Below, one piece after another: positions 1-7,387 of a DNA stretch of 47,948 nucleotides (position 1 is the stretch's first letter; each line of letters starts with the position of its first letter). A program made the position numbers and the translations under genes. The notes beneath the pieces are model-generated. The model did no database searches, had not been told where the DNA came from, and worked only from the letters and a program-made list of their open reading frames with translations. Source of the DNA: a virus; the IMG/VR virus record IMGVR_UViG_3300029990_000012, positions 1 to 47,948 of that record; one strand, written 5' to 3'.

Positions 1-620
1 ATTAGACTGGCCCCTATGGGGCTATATAGCCATATGTGTAGATCATTATATATATGCTAATGAGTGTAGGACATGCCCCGTTAGGGGTTATATGTGGGCA
101 TGTAATGCAGTGTTATGACTGGCTGCTATGCAGCTATTAACACGCGCCTATGGCGCTATATGTAATGACTGATAACAGTGTTATACGACGATGCGTGATA
201 CATCTATAGCAGGTTAATAAGCGATAACTTAGTTGGTATCTTGATGCAAAGCATCTATTGGTTAAACCCCGTTACATTACACATACCCTACTACTATACT
301 ACACTATATTAACTATTATTACATAACATATTCATTAATCATAGATTAATATTAAGCCTTAGCATTACAGATAATATTAAACACAATAACAGTTAATGTT
401 ATACACACGGCCCCATGGGGGCTAGTTCTATCCTATGCGAAGCATAGAGTATATCTATCATATGCTTATAGTTACATTTAACATAATGCTAGTTATACGT
501 AGTTCAATGGTTACGAAGTAACAGACGATTGATAGCGCCTATGGCGCAGGGGCATGGTCGCCATGCGACAAGGTATGTCTAACATTAAACAATATTAGTC
601 TATTGATATTTTGGCTTTCA
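1..620. repeat. Micro-hairpin island 1 (non-coding)
   Basis: No convincing gene lies in the first 720 bases. The stretch is AT-rich but studded with short GC-rich perfect inverted repeats with loops of two to four bases: GCCCC-TAT-GGGGC at 10-22, CCCC-GTTA-GGGG at 76-87, GCTGC-TAT-GCAGC at 122-134, GCGCC-TAT-GGCGC at 144-156 and again at 535-547, GATGC-AAA-GCATC at 243-255, GCCCC-AT-GGGGGC at 410-422, CTATGC-GAA-GCATAG at 433-447 and GCATGG-TCG-CCATGC at 552-566. The same type recurs at 2277-2662 and 13800-14240. Function is unknown; RNA processing, replication or recombination roles are only guesses. Confidence 0.7.
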
Positions 621-676
621 TAAGGGATTGCTTATATAGGGTAGGGCGTGGATAAGCCACAACCCAGATAGATAAC

Positions 677-700
677 AAAATAGCCCTCTTTTGAGGGCTA
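677..700 (-). terminator. Rho-independent terminator of the leftward nuclease gene
   Basis: An 8-bp stem (TAGCCCTC / GAGGGCTA, loop of four) lies just beyond the stop codon of the 722-2185 gene. Read leftward it is followed by a TTTT run, as expected of an intrinsic terminator. Confidence 0.75.
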
Positions 701-721
701 TTGATATTGTTACACATGAAA

Positions 722-2185
722 TTACTTAAGTAATGTTATACTGTTACCCTCCAAAAATTTTTCAATTAAAATAGCAATCTCCGGAGGAGATGTTCCAACA
801 AATGTTTCAGAACTTCCGTCAAAGATTTCGCTTGGTTGTTTATATTGCTGCCTTAGCAGCGTGAGTATTTCGTGTTCTGCGAACACAGCATCTTTGCCAA
901 TCATGTTCCAACTCTTATAACACTTGAATAGAAACATTGCCCTTGTGCTCTTATGTATCTGTCTAATACGCCCCTCCGGGGTTTGATGAGTAATCCCAAC
1001 TTTTACATACCCATTATCTGCAAGAAGAATATACAAGTTAGTTGGCCTACTTAGAGATAGTCCGTACTTAGCACAGTAAGGACAACCAACACCTTTGCCG
1101 TAGTTCCCATTGATATGACCGGCAGCAGCTTGCTTGTAGGTATTCCCACATTCCTTGTGGGTAATCGTTACCTTCTCTCCAATAGACAAGTAGTCAGAGT
1201 ATGAGTAGGCATCACCATGCACAGCGAAAGCCCGCTGCTTGAACACATCAAGTGTTACTCTCTGTTCTGGGACACGAAGCACAAAGGGGCTGTTTGTTTT
1301 CTTCTTTAAATCCGTTATGTTGTACGTCTTAATCTCACCAGTAGTAGTGTCTAAAAGTATATACCTATAATCCTCAGTAAAACCAAGGACTTCAACACCT
1401 TGTAGTATCTCCTTTTTCTCTTCTAGTAGGGCCAATCTCCAATCAACCAATTCACATGTTGGACATTTTCTTCCTTCAGTTAGTGACCTAATACTGCCTT
1501 CAAAGCTCCCGTGTTGTTCGCAGGTTGCAGCGACACATTGGTCTATTTCCCTTGTTCTTACTGAGTCTCTATCTATCTTGTATTGAGTCTTAGAGGATAT
1601 CTCTCCATAGAAAGCATCTACCTCACTTGTTCTTTTACAGCTACAATGGCCTCCTCCGTTCATATGTAAAGCAGCATTGACAGAATAATTATTACCACAG
1701 TAGTTACAATGTATAAGAATGTCCTGGTGATTATAAGGCTTCTCCTTGACATTTGAATAGTCATACCTTCCACTGTGTTTCTTGGTTGCGGTTTCTTTCC
1801 ACCTCTCAAGTGTCCTTACGTTGTAGAAATGTGGTGTTACCAACCCTCTTTCGATTGCATTCATTTGAGCAGTAACAAACTCATCGGGGTAGTCAATAAA
1901 CTGTACTGTCACTTTCTTATTGCCTTCGTATTTTGTGATGACTACCTTCCCAAATCTATTGGTATCATATACATCTCCTACTCGAACCTTTACTACAAGA
2001 TTGTTATCGTCGGGATGACAAGGAGGCCACAGTTTAAGAGTATTTGTTTCTCTATGGATTTCAACATCATCTTCAAATCTAATGACCACATCTTTACATC
2101 CATTATATTCTGTGATCTTACACTTCCTTCCCGTCTTAGATACCAATTCCATTCCCAACCAATAATCTCTAGCACTCTTTCCCAT
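722..2185 (-). CDS. GIY-YIG homing-type endonuclease with DUF723-like zinc repeats
   Basis: A 487-residue protein. Residues 15-55 and 65-118 look like two small SH3-like beta repeats (pattern KxTxYxGxxxVxVxF). Residues 125-183, 188-244 and 312-371 are three degenerate units of the DUF723/treble-clef type, each ending in a Cys-x2-Cys or similar pair. Residues 383-475 are a GIY-YIG/T5orf172-like nuclease domain with LYILLADNGYVKVGITH. The family is known from free-standing phage homing endonucleases that cut DNA and spread by gene conversion; that activity is inferred here. It has a private promoter (2219-2247) and terminator (677-700), so it is a self-contained transcription unit. The start is an ATG preceded by AAAAAGAGG. 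Confidence 0.85.
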   Translation of the reverse strand: MGKSARDYWLGMELVSKTGRKCKITEYNGCKDVVIRFEDDVEIHRETNTLKLWPPCHPDDNNLVVKVRVGDVYDTNRFGKVVITKYEGNKKVTVQFIDYPDEFVTAQMNAIERGLVTPHFYNVRTLERWKETATKKHSGRYDYSNVKEKPYNHQDILIHCNYCGNNYSVNAALHMNGGGHCSCKRTSEVDAFYGEISSKTQYKIDRDSVRTREIDQCVAATCEQHGSFEGSIRSLTEGRKCPTCELVDWRLALLEEKKEILQGVEVLGFTEDYRYILLDTTTGEIKTYNITDLKKKTNSPFVLRVPEQRVTLDVFKQRAFAVHGDAYSYSDYLSIGEKVTITHKECGNTYKQAAAGHINGNYGKGVGCPYCAKYGLSLSRPTNLYILLADNGYVKVGITHQTPEGRIRQIHKSTRAMFLFKCYKSWNMIGKDAVFAEHEILTLLRQQYKQPSEIFDGSSETFVGTSPPEIAILIEKFLEGNSITLLK

Positions 2186-2218
2186 TTATATTAAACCTCT
2201 TTTTATTAGTAACGTTTA

Positions 2219-2247
2219 ATTATACCATACAAAGCTGCTAAAGTCAA
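2219..2247 (-). promoter_or_regulatory. Sigma70 promoter for the 722-2185 nuclease
   Basis: On the minus strand: TTGACT, 17-base spacer, TATAAT, with a TGG extended -10. The -10 lies 34 bases upstream of the ATG at 2185. Confidence 0.75.
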
Positions 2248-2276
2248 CAAGAGATTGTAAAGTTACTTGATATTCT

Positions 2277-2662
2277 TACCCTACGGGTATATCTAAGGCC
2301 GCTTAGTGGCCCATCCCAAAAAAAAATTATTTTTTAATAAATTATGAATACGCCACAACATAAGTAATAGTCCTGTAAGGGCCAGTAATATCTTCCCTAG
2401 CGCATACGTATATTGAAATGCCTATAGCCGCATAGCGGCCTGTTGTATAGCCCCTATGGGGTCAATTTAATAGCGCATAGCGCCTTACACACAAACATGT
2501 CTTACGACAAGTAAAGTCAAGAGCGAAGCGGGGCTGTGCTGAGTTTTATATTTAGTAGTTCTCCGTAGCCGAAGGCTGGCTAGGAACAGAGGCGGCTTAC
2601 ATGGCGCGAAGCGCTCATTAGGCTGGCTGCTATGCAGCTATAGTCGCAACGTGGCGAAGGCC
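2277..2662. repeat. Micro-hairpin island 2 (non-coding)
   Basis: The gap between the nuclease promoter and the methyltransferase terminator holds no supported gene. It contains TACCC-TAC-GGGTA (2277-2289), GGCCGC-TTA-GTGGCC (about 2298-2312), GCCGC-ATA-GCGGC (2427-2439), CCCC-TAT-GGGG (2451-2461), GCGC-ATA-GCGC (2473-2483), AGCC-GAA-GGCT, GCGC-GAA-GCGC (about 2604-2614), GCTGC-TAT-GCAGC (about 2626-2638), GTGGC-GAAG-GCCAC and GCGCT-TAC-AGCGC. An A-tract and T-tract lie near 2318-2340. The style matches islands 1 and 3. Confidence 0.7.
2513..2566 (+). repeat. Dispersed repeat, copy A
   Basis: About 54 bases closely resemble 14023-14075. Shared blocks include GTCAAGAGCGAAGCGG at the left and ATTTAGTAGTTCTCCGT at the right, with a diverged middle. 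Both copies sit inside micro-hairpin islands and both carry the GCGAAGC heptamer. Function unknown. Confidence 0.75.
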
Positions 2663-2727
2663 ACCTCTACTGGCGCTTACAGCGCTATACAAATGTCCGA
2701 AGAAGGTATAGACAAAATGGACACACA

Positions 2728-2755
2728 AAGAAATAGCCCCTCTCACGAGGGGCTA
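2728..2755 (-). terminator. Terminator after the cytosine methyltransferase
   Basis: A 9-bp stem TAGCCCCTC / GAGGGGCTA with a four-base loop at 2734-2755, followed leftward by TTTCTTTG. It lies six bases past the stop codon of the methyltransferase gene. Confidence 0.85.
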
Positions 2756-2761
2756 TGCTTG

Positions 2762-3688
2762 CTAGACTTCTTCTACAACATCCTGCAATTGAATTGTTTC
2801 CAGGAATGCCTTCTCCTTGTCTGTAACAATCCCTTTCAAGATATGTGCAATTACATCTACTGTCCAACCATTACCAATTGACTTATACCTCTCACGAGTG
2901 TGCACAGACATTGAATAATTATCCGGTAATGTCTGAAGTCTTTCATACTCAACACAAGACAACTTACGATATTGCCCATTTTTCTCAATGTAATTACAAT
3001 TCCAACTAGCATCACTTCTTGCCGTAAGACACGCTGCCTTAGTAGGGTTGATATTAGCATACCTCTTTGCGACACATGCTTGTCCCTTGTCACTTAGTAG
3101 CCAACGAAGCCTCCCCTCCGTTAGGATGCTTTCTGCTCCTGGCCAACTGACGAGAATATCTACAAGATTCGGAGAAGTTACTGGATATTTATTAGAGACT
3201 TCAATGTTTGTCCAATACAACCTGGCCCTGCTCTGTGCAGAGAACAATGATGAACAAATCTTAATTGGCTCTACACCAACAAGCCTGGATATTTCATCTA
3301 GTGAGGATTTCTTACCAACAACATTCTCAAGTAGAAAGTATTTAGGATTTACTTCGTTCTTAATGCGTAGCCAGTGATAGAACAATCCACTCTTACCCTC
3401 TAGCCCTTCTTTGTTGCCTAGATTACTAATCGACTGACAAGAACTCCCTCCTAGTACAAGATCAATCTTTCCAACATTGTAATTCCCGCTCTCGGTGTAT
3501 AATACACCGTCTTTATATGAAACTTTAGTCACATCCCCAATGTGGATAATGTCTTTCCAATTATCTTTGCTTACAGCAATTGCATGTTTGTCAATCTCTG
3601 AAGCATAATAATTATCTACTTTGATGCCAGCCCTATCAAGGGCCACCCTCCCACAACTAATGCCATCAAACAACGATAGTACATTCAA
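2762..3688 (-). CDS. DNA C5-cytosine methyltransferase
   Basis: A 308-residue C5-MTase that would transfer a methyl group from S-adenosylmethionine to cytosine in DNA. Motif I is LSLFDGISCG at the N-terminus; the catalytic Cys84 lies in GGSSCQ (motif IV); motif VI is ENV at 121-123; motif VIII is QSRAR at 152-156; motif X is IGNGWTVDVIAHIL near the C-terminus. Motif IV reads SSCQ where the family usually has SPCQ or PPCQ, but the cysteine is kept. The start is TTG at 3688, supported by AAGGAG seven bases upstream. No partner restriction enzyme is nearby, so self-protection against host restriction is the likely role. Confidence 0.92.
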   Translation of the reverse strand: MNVLSLFDGISCGRVALDRAGIKVDNYYASEIDKHAIAVSKDNWKDIIHIGDVTKVSYKDGVLYTESGNYNVGKIDLVLGGSSCQSISNLGNKEGLEGKSGLFYHWLRIKNEVNPKYFLLENVVGKKSSLDEISRLVGVEPIKICSSLFSAQSRARLYWTNIEVSNKYPVTSPNLVDILVSWPGAESILTEGRLRWLLSDKGQACVAKRYANINPTKAACLTARSDASWNCNYIEKNGQYRKLSCVEYERLQTLPDNYSMSVHTRERYKSIGNGWTVDVIAHILKGIVTDKEKAFLETIQLQDVVEEV

Positions 3689-3699
3689 TATGTTTCTCC

Positions 3700-3825
3700 T
3701 TATTTGTAGTATCCATACAAAATCCTCCGGGCTAATTCAGAAGCATTGTGTGCCTCCCCAAATTCTGCATACATCAGATTCTTAAGTTCACTACCACCGT
3801 AGTCTGCTTTAACCTTCGTAACCAA
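3700..3825 (-). CDS. Possible 41-residue small protein
   Basis: An open frame between the 69-residue gene and the methyltransferase, ending two bases before the methyltransferase Shine-Dalgarno sequence. The product would be hydrophilic and helical, ending ARRILYGYYK. The only early start is TTG at 3825, overlapping the upstream gene by 17 bases and without a clear Shine-Dalgarno sequence, so translation would rely on coupling. Its fit into the operon and sensible composition support it. Unrecognised. Confidence 0.4.
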   Translation of the reverse strand: MVTKVKADYGGSELKNLMYAEFGEAHNASELARRILYGYYK

Positions 3826-4018
3826 TTTTATTAGAGAGATATTCATACATGTATTCTAGCCCACTAATTTCTGATTGCTGTTGCTCAATATAATCAGCAG
3901 CCTCTTCAAGCAAATCAGCAATCTTATCTGGCTTTCCTTCTTGTACACTCTTACGTGTAGAAATGCTTCTACGTATATTTGCACGGATGCGTAAGCGTTC
4001 AACTAGAGATTGTTCCAT
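3809..4018 (-). CDS. Small hypothetical protein, 69 aa
   Basis: A basic N-terminus (MEQSLVERLRIRANIRR) is followed by an acidic helical part containing ADLLEEAADYIEQQQ, a pattern common in small phage proteins of unknown role. The ATG at 4018 is chosen over an upstream one because AAGGAG lies seven bases ahead of it. It is the first gene after the promoter at 4051-4079 and leads into the methyltransferase. Confidence 0.7.
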   Translation of the reverse strand: MEQSLVERLRIRANIRRSISTRKSVQEGKPDKIADLLEEAADYIEQQQSEISGLEYMYEYLSNKIGYEG

Positions 4019-4050
4019 CTTATTTCTCCTTAGTAAATTAGACAGAACAC

Positions 4051-4079
4051 ATAGTCTCATACATTTCATCGTTTGTCAA
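4051..4079 (-). promoter_or_regulatory. Probable sigma70 promoter for the methyltransferase unit
   Basis: Minus strand: perfect TTGACA, 17-base spacer ending TGA (extended -10), and a weak GACTAT -10. It sits just downstream of the terminator at 4089-4122, as expected for a new transcription unit. Confidence 0.5.
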
Positions 4080-4088
4080 GCAATATGT

Positions 4089-4122
4089 AAAAGAAATAGC
4101 CCTCTTCGTGAGAAGAGGGCTA
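4089..4122 (-). terminator. Strong rho-independent terminator
   Basis: An 11-bp perfect stem TAGCCCTCTTC / GAAGAGGGCTA with a four-base loop (4097-4122), followed leftward by TTTCTTTT. It lies directly after the stop of the 63-residue membrane gene and ends the ClpP/PhoH transcription unit. Confidence 0.9.
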
Positions 4123-4127
4123 TAACA

Positions 4128-4319
4128 TTAATTGTCATCAGCTATTGCGTCTGCAATCCAAATTTTAACTTTTGTCAATTGCCATATTCCAAATGTAGGA
4201 ATACGTAGAATGTAGCAACCAAGTATATAACGAAGTGTGCTAGTCTTCAGATACAGAATTATTAGTCTTGCTGCAAGCCATGCCACAAGAACAGCTAGAA
4301 GTTTCTTTAGCAGCCTCAT
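4128..4319 (-). CDS. Small membrane protein, 63 aa, overlapping the protease gene
   Basis: The start ATG at 4319 has AAGGAG seven bases upstream, which is unusually good for a gene beginning inside another. It overlaps the last 80 bases of the ClpP-like gene in a different frame. The product starts MRLLKKLLAVLVAWLAARLI, a positive N-terminus followed by a hydrophobic segment, with a second hydrophobic stretch further on, so it is probably an inner-membrane protein. It is unrecognised and is the last gene before the terminator at 4089-4122. Confidence 0.65.
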   Translation of the reverse strand: MRLLKKLLAVLVAWLAARLIILYLKTSTLRYILGCYILRIPTFGIWQLTKVKIWIADAIADDN

Positions 4320-4932
4320 TATTATCTCCTTGTTGCATCTTGTCTACTTTAGCTTGTCGATATTCTACCATATTCTTAAAGCGATCACAAAATTCTTTTG
4401 AGTCCATCCAATGCTCATATCCTTGGTCAATGATCCGGGTAATCTCATCTTCTGTCAGAAATCCCTCATAATAATAATGAAGCATACTATCTGCTTGCTT
4501 ATGCATGAAATCCACTTGTTGCTTTGTCTCCGACATCTTCCCTACAGCACCAAAGGAGGCGGAGTGGCAAAGTAGAACACAATGAGGGGAGATTTCAAAA
4601 CTATCACAATTAAGAAGTATAAATGTTGCAAAAGAAGCAATGCACCCACTTGCTTGAATATGCACCTCGGCCTCACAATTATTCATTGCTAACATAATTG
4701 CATCACCAACATAAATAGACCCACCTAAACAGTTGAGATGAATTGTAATATGATCCTCTTCTTTAGCTGTCCCTAGAATAAAGAGCAAATCTTCTACATC
4801 AGAAAGGTTTTCAAGTGTGTCCCAAACATCGCAAATGTAGTGATTGCTCACTTCTTGTGTTGCACGAACACTAAATGGAACAGACATTTCTGATAGCTCT
4901 GCCCCCATTCGTGGTTGTTTGTATTTATTCAA
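4240..4932 (-). CDS. ClpP-like serine protease
   Basis: A 230-residue protein with the ClpP/crotonase fold pattern: HITIHLNCLGGSIYVGDAI (oxyanion region) around residues 61-79, a nucleophile Ser100 in CIASFA, and a His123 in LLCHSASFG. The acidic third residue is not certain. The C-terminus is Cys-rich (SCSCGMACS), which is unusual. The start chosen is TTG at 4932 because AAGGAG lies six bases upstream; an ATG at 4950 has no such site. It sits with PhoH rather than with capsid genes, and a separate S49 protease lies at 26091, so a role in host or early-protein proteolysis is more likely than prohead maturation. Confidence 0.75.
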   Translation of the reverse strand: MNKYKQPRMGAELSEMSVPFSVRATQEVSNHYICDVWDTLENLSDVEDLLFILGTAKEEDHITIHLNCLGGSIYVGDAIMLAMNNCEAEVHIQASGCIASFATFILLNCDSFEISPHCVLLCHSASFGAVGKMSETKQQVDFMHKQADSMLHYYYEGFLTEDEITRIIDQGYEHWMDSKEFCDRFKNMVEYRQAKVDKMQQGDNNEAAKETSSCSCGMACSKTNNSVSED

Positions 4933-4942
4933 TATGTTCTCC

Positions 4943-5164
4943 TTATTCATGCTTGCAACCAGGACATTTACTCTTGACGAACTCATGTAGAATTTGTGAG
5001 GTGGAAATCTTCTGCTTATCTGTGTCAACGATAACACTTGGATTAAATTCAGCACCTTTACAAAATCCAAGTTCTGTCGCAAGAGTAAGAATCTCCTCAT
5101 AATCACCTTCCATATCATACGATTCCCAAGTTTCTCCTACTGTGCGTTCAATTTTTAGTTTCAT
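4943..5164 (-). CDS. Small hypothetical protein, 73 aa
   Basis: A mixed alpha/beta small protein ending KSKCPGCKHE, so it may bind a metal through C-x2-C-x-H. AAGGAG precedes the ATG at 5164. Its last codons overlap the Shine-Dalgarno sequence of the ClpP-like gene, suggesting coupled translation. Not recognised. Confidence 0.7.
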   Translation of the reverse strand: MKLKIERTVGETWESYDMEGDYEEILTLATELGFCKGAEFNPSVIVDTDKQKISTSQILHEFVKSKCPGCKHE

Positions 5165-5173
5165 TGGTTCTCC

Positions 5174-5899
5174 TTATTTTCCATGTTGCTCTGTGTATCC
5201 AGTACCGAGAAGGTTTAATCGGCGAATATGAATATCTCGCCACTCTTCAGCAATGAAAGTAGCATACTCCAAACCCCACTTCTTTATAGACCATGATTTA
5301 GTAATAGGTTTTCCATCTAAACCATATACAGACGCATTCATCGTCTCCGTTCCAAAAGCGTTCGTACTGCACCAAACGCCGGTTATACCAGAGACGTTGT
5401 TCGCTTGTTTCTTCCTGTTTCTAACTTGCTGTGGAGGAGTTGCCTACCTTAAATTTCCTATTTCATAATTTTTTGTGGTATCAATTCTATCCACACTCCA
5501 CTTAATTTCATTGTCAGGAGGGTTCCCAAGATGACTACACCACAACTCTGGATTTGATCTAAGTTCGTCAGACATCTTTATACCAATACCGCCGTACCTT
5601 TTATATTCCGGGTGATTTTCATTGTAACACCTTTGTTTGGCATCTGACCATGCTTGATACGCCTTGGTTCTACTCATATTATGTTTCGCAGATTGTCTAC
5701 CTAGTTCTGATGCTCGTTCTTTTACTAGGCACCCACAACTTCTAACACCTTTAGATGACAACTCCACGGAAGCCTTTACACAAGTATTTCCACAGGAGCA
5801 TATGCAATTCCACAGAACTTGCCCCCGAACGTTTCTGCCATTTTCAGACACTACAGTTAATCTGCCAAATACCTTTCCAATCAACTTTAATTTACTCAT
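5174..5899 (-). pseudogene. HNH-type homing endonuclease interrupted by an amber codon
   Basis: The frame runs from ATG 5899 to TAA at 5174-5176 (241 codons) with one TAG at 5444-5446. Before it: GRLTVVSENG, zinc-binding cysteines (CICSCGNTC, SCGC), YQAWSDAKQRCYN, YKRYGGIGI and VDRIDTTKNYEIGNLR. After it, in the same frame: ATPPQQVRNRKKQANN and a further ~75 residues ending GYTEQHGK. The intact paralogue at 31647-32342 has KW at the corresponding place (NCKWETRKKQARNR), so TAG most simply replaces a tryptophan TGG. The family joins a zinc-binding N-terminus to an HNH-like core and an AP2-like C-terminus. Its ATG overlaps the PhoH stop (ATGA). Confidence 0.85.
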
Positions 5900-6732
5900 T
5901 GCTTATAGTAGTACAACTTAGTAAGTGCCTTAACCATAGGACTACGTTGTACATCATCGAAAGTGAAGTGCGTGATTGCTACGTTATTGATAAACTCGTA
6001 GAGGTCATTTTCATCTAAGTAGTCTGGAGGAGTGTTCTTACGCACATTATCCAACATATTGAGGGTAGCCACCAATCCAGAAGTCCCACGCATGTCGTGC
6101 TGCGTTTGATCCCCTGTGAAGATCATCTGGCAATTCTCCCCAATACGGGTAAGCATCATCTCAAACTCATCTTCTGTAAAGTTCTGAGACTCTTCCGTTA
6201 TGACTACGCAATCTTGAAAACTCATGCCACGCATGTGCTCAGCAGCGCACAACTCGATAATCTTCTTACTCAGACAGTAACCAGCAAACCCCTTACCAAG
6301 AAAACTCTCGAAATGATGAATGGTTTGTAGGAACCAAGGAAGCAACTTAGAATGCAAATCGCCCGGAATTAACCCGTTTGTCTTGCCACAAGACACAGCG
6401 GGGCGTACAAGATACACCTTATCAATCTTCTTTGATTTAATCAGATTACTGGCATGGTATGCTGCCAACATTGATTTTCCTGTTCCCGCAACTCCAACTA
6501 GATAATTAATTTGCTTCCCGCTTTTTAGTGCAGTGAGTGCTTTTCTCTGATTCTCCCCTCTCGGGTCAATATTAAGACCGTTAGAAGCCTTTGGAATAAT
6601 ATCCTCGATAAATTTCTCCTTAATAACAGGGGGCAGTTCCTGCTTAACTTTTACTGCCCGAGTCTTCTTACGGCTTCGCCGTGGCTTGCTACTCCCCAAC
6701 ATTTCACTATCCAAATCATTCTCATAAGCCAT
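5896..6732 (-). CDS. phoH: PhoH-family ATPase
   Basis: A 278-residue protein with a basic N-terminal tail (residues 15-30 rich in Arg/Lys), then the PhoH P-loop ATPase: Walker A GVAGTGKS at 80-87, VYLVRPAVSCGK, and a Walker-B-like stretch VVITEESQN followed by MIFTGDQTQHD, all diagnostic of the family. PhoH proteins are common in phages; an RNA-helicase/nucleotide-stress role has been proposed but the function remains unsettled. The ATG at 6732 is chosen because GGAGG lies upstream. Confidence 0.92.
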   Translation of the reverse strand: MAYENDLDSEMLGSSKPRRSRKKTRAVKVKQELPPVIKEKFIEDIIPKASNGLNIDPRGENQRKALTALKSGKQINYLVGVAGTGKSMLAAYHASNLIKSKKIDKVYLVRPAVSCGKTNGLIPGDLHSKLLPWFLQTIHHFESFLGKGFAGYCLSKKIIELCAAEHMRGMSFQDCVVITEESQNFTEDEFEMMLTRIGENCQMIFTGDQTQHDMRGTSGLVATLNMLDNVRKNTPPDYLDENDLYEFINNVAITHFTFDDVQRSPMVKALTKLYYYKQ

Positions 6733-6772
6733 CAGCAATTTCCTCCATATAATTACAGGAATACTACACACT

Positions 6773-6790
6773 AAAAGCCGCTAACGCGGC
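6773..6790 (-). terminator. Micro-hairpin acting as possible terminator
   Basis: GCCGC-GTTA-GCGGC (read on the minus strand) followed by TTTTAG, between the 107-residue gene and phoH. The stem is only five base pairs. It has the same style as the island hairpins, so they may sometimes serve as weak terminators or RNA end-protectors. Confidence 0.45.
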
Positions 6791-6799
6791 GTCGTACAA

Positions 6800-7123
6800 T
6801 TAGTCCTTCGTAATCGTTTGCAACGCTTCAGCAGGAAGCTTGCTACGCAAAGCCTCTTTAGCCTTATTGCTCTTAGTGTAGACACGCTTAGGAGTAACCC
6901 CTTGTTGTTCCTGAGTAGTGTCTTCAACAACGACAGTGGAAACTTCATCATCAAGGAGTAGCATGGTTGCCGTGAACAAACCTAGTTGCCATTGAGGGCA
7001 ATGCTTATTTGATACATCCAAAATATATCCTTGCGAAGCAAGTTCTACAATTTCCTGCGTATAAGTAATAAAACCATTGCAGACAACTTGCTTTAAGTCT
7101 TTAATTTTCAATTCTTCAGCCAT
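6800..7123 (-). CDS. Hypothetical protein, 107 aa
   Basis: An alpha/beta N-terminus is followed by a Thr/Val/Glu-rich linker (VSTVVVEDTTQEQQG) and a basic C-terminal segment with KRVYTKSNKAKEALRS. The ATG at 7123 has GGAGGAG upstream and immediately follows the stop of the 78-residue gene. A basic tail after an acidic linker could contact nucleic acid, but no family is recognised. Confidence 0.75.
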   Translation of the reverse strand: MAEELKIKDLKQVVCNGFITYTQEIVELASQGYILDVSNKHCPQWQLGLFTATMLLLDDEVSTVVVEDTTQEQQGVTPKRVYTKSNKAKEALRSKLPAEALQTITKD

Positions 7124-7360
7124 TTATTTCTCCTCCTTAATGTAAATTTCATCTTCCAACGCTTTTGGCAAAGCCAGCCCATGTTTATCATAAAGATGAA
7201 CAAGAACATCAGTCATTTGACCAGTGTTGCTTTGCATATTTGCTACTTTGTCTGCAAGGAAGTCTACTAGACCTGCTACCTTCCCCTCAACTTCAAAGTT
7301 TTGCTCAAGACAAGTTACTGCTAGTAGATCAACAACAATAGATAAATCAGTAGGATTCAT
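7124..7360 (-). CDS. Hypothetical protein, 78 aa
   Basis: A helical acidic protein beginning MNPTDLSIVVDLLAVTCLEQ. An AAAGGAGAGATA ribosome binding site precedes the ATG at 7360. It is the first protein gene after the tRNA pair and is probably cotranscribed with it from the promoter at 7561-7589. No family recognised. Confidence 0.75.
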   Translation of the reverse strand: MNPTDLSIVVDLLAVTCLEQNFEVEGKVAGLVDFLADKVANMQSNTGQMTDVLVHLYDKHGLALPKALEDEIYIKEEK

Positions 7361-7387
7361 TATCTCTCCTTTGTTATAAATTATTGA

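Noticed and set aside
1-620. CRISPR array
   Set aside because: The repeats are short, different in sequence and irregularly spaced, with no common repeat unit or spacers.
1775-2194. Rightward 139-codon frame
   Set aside because: It lies antisense to the GIY-YIG gene, has poor composition and no ribosome binding site; a shadow frame.
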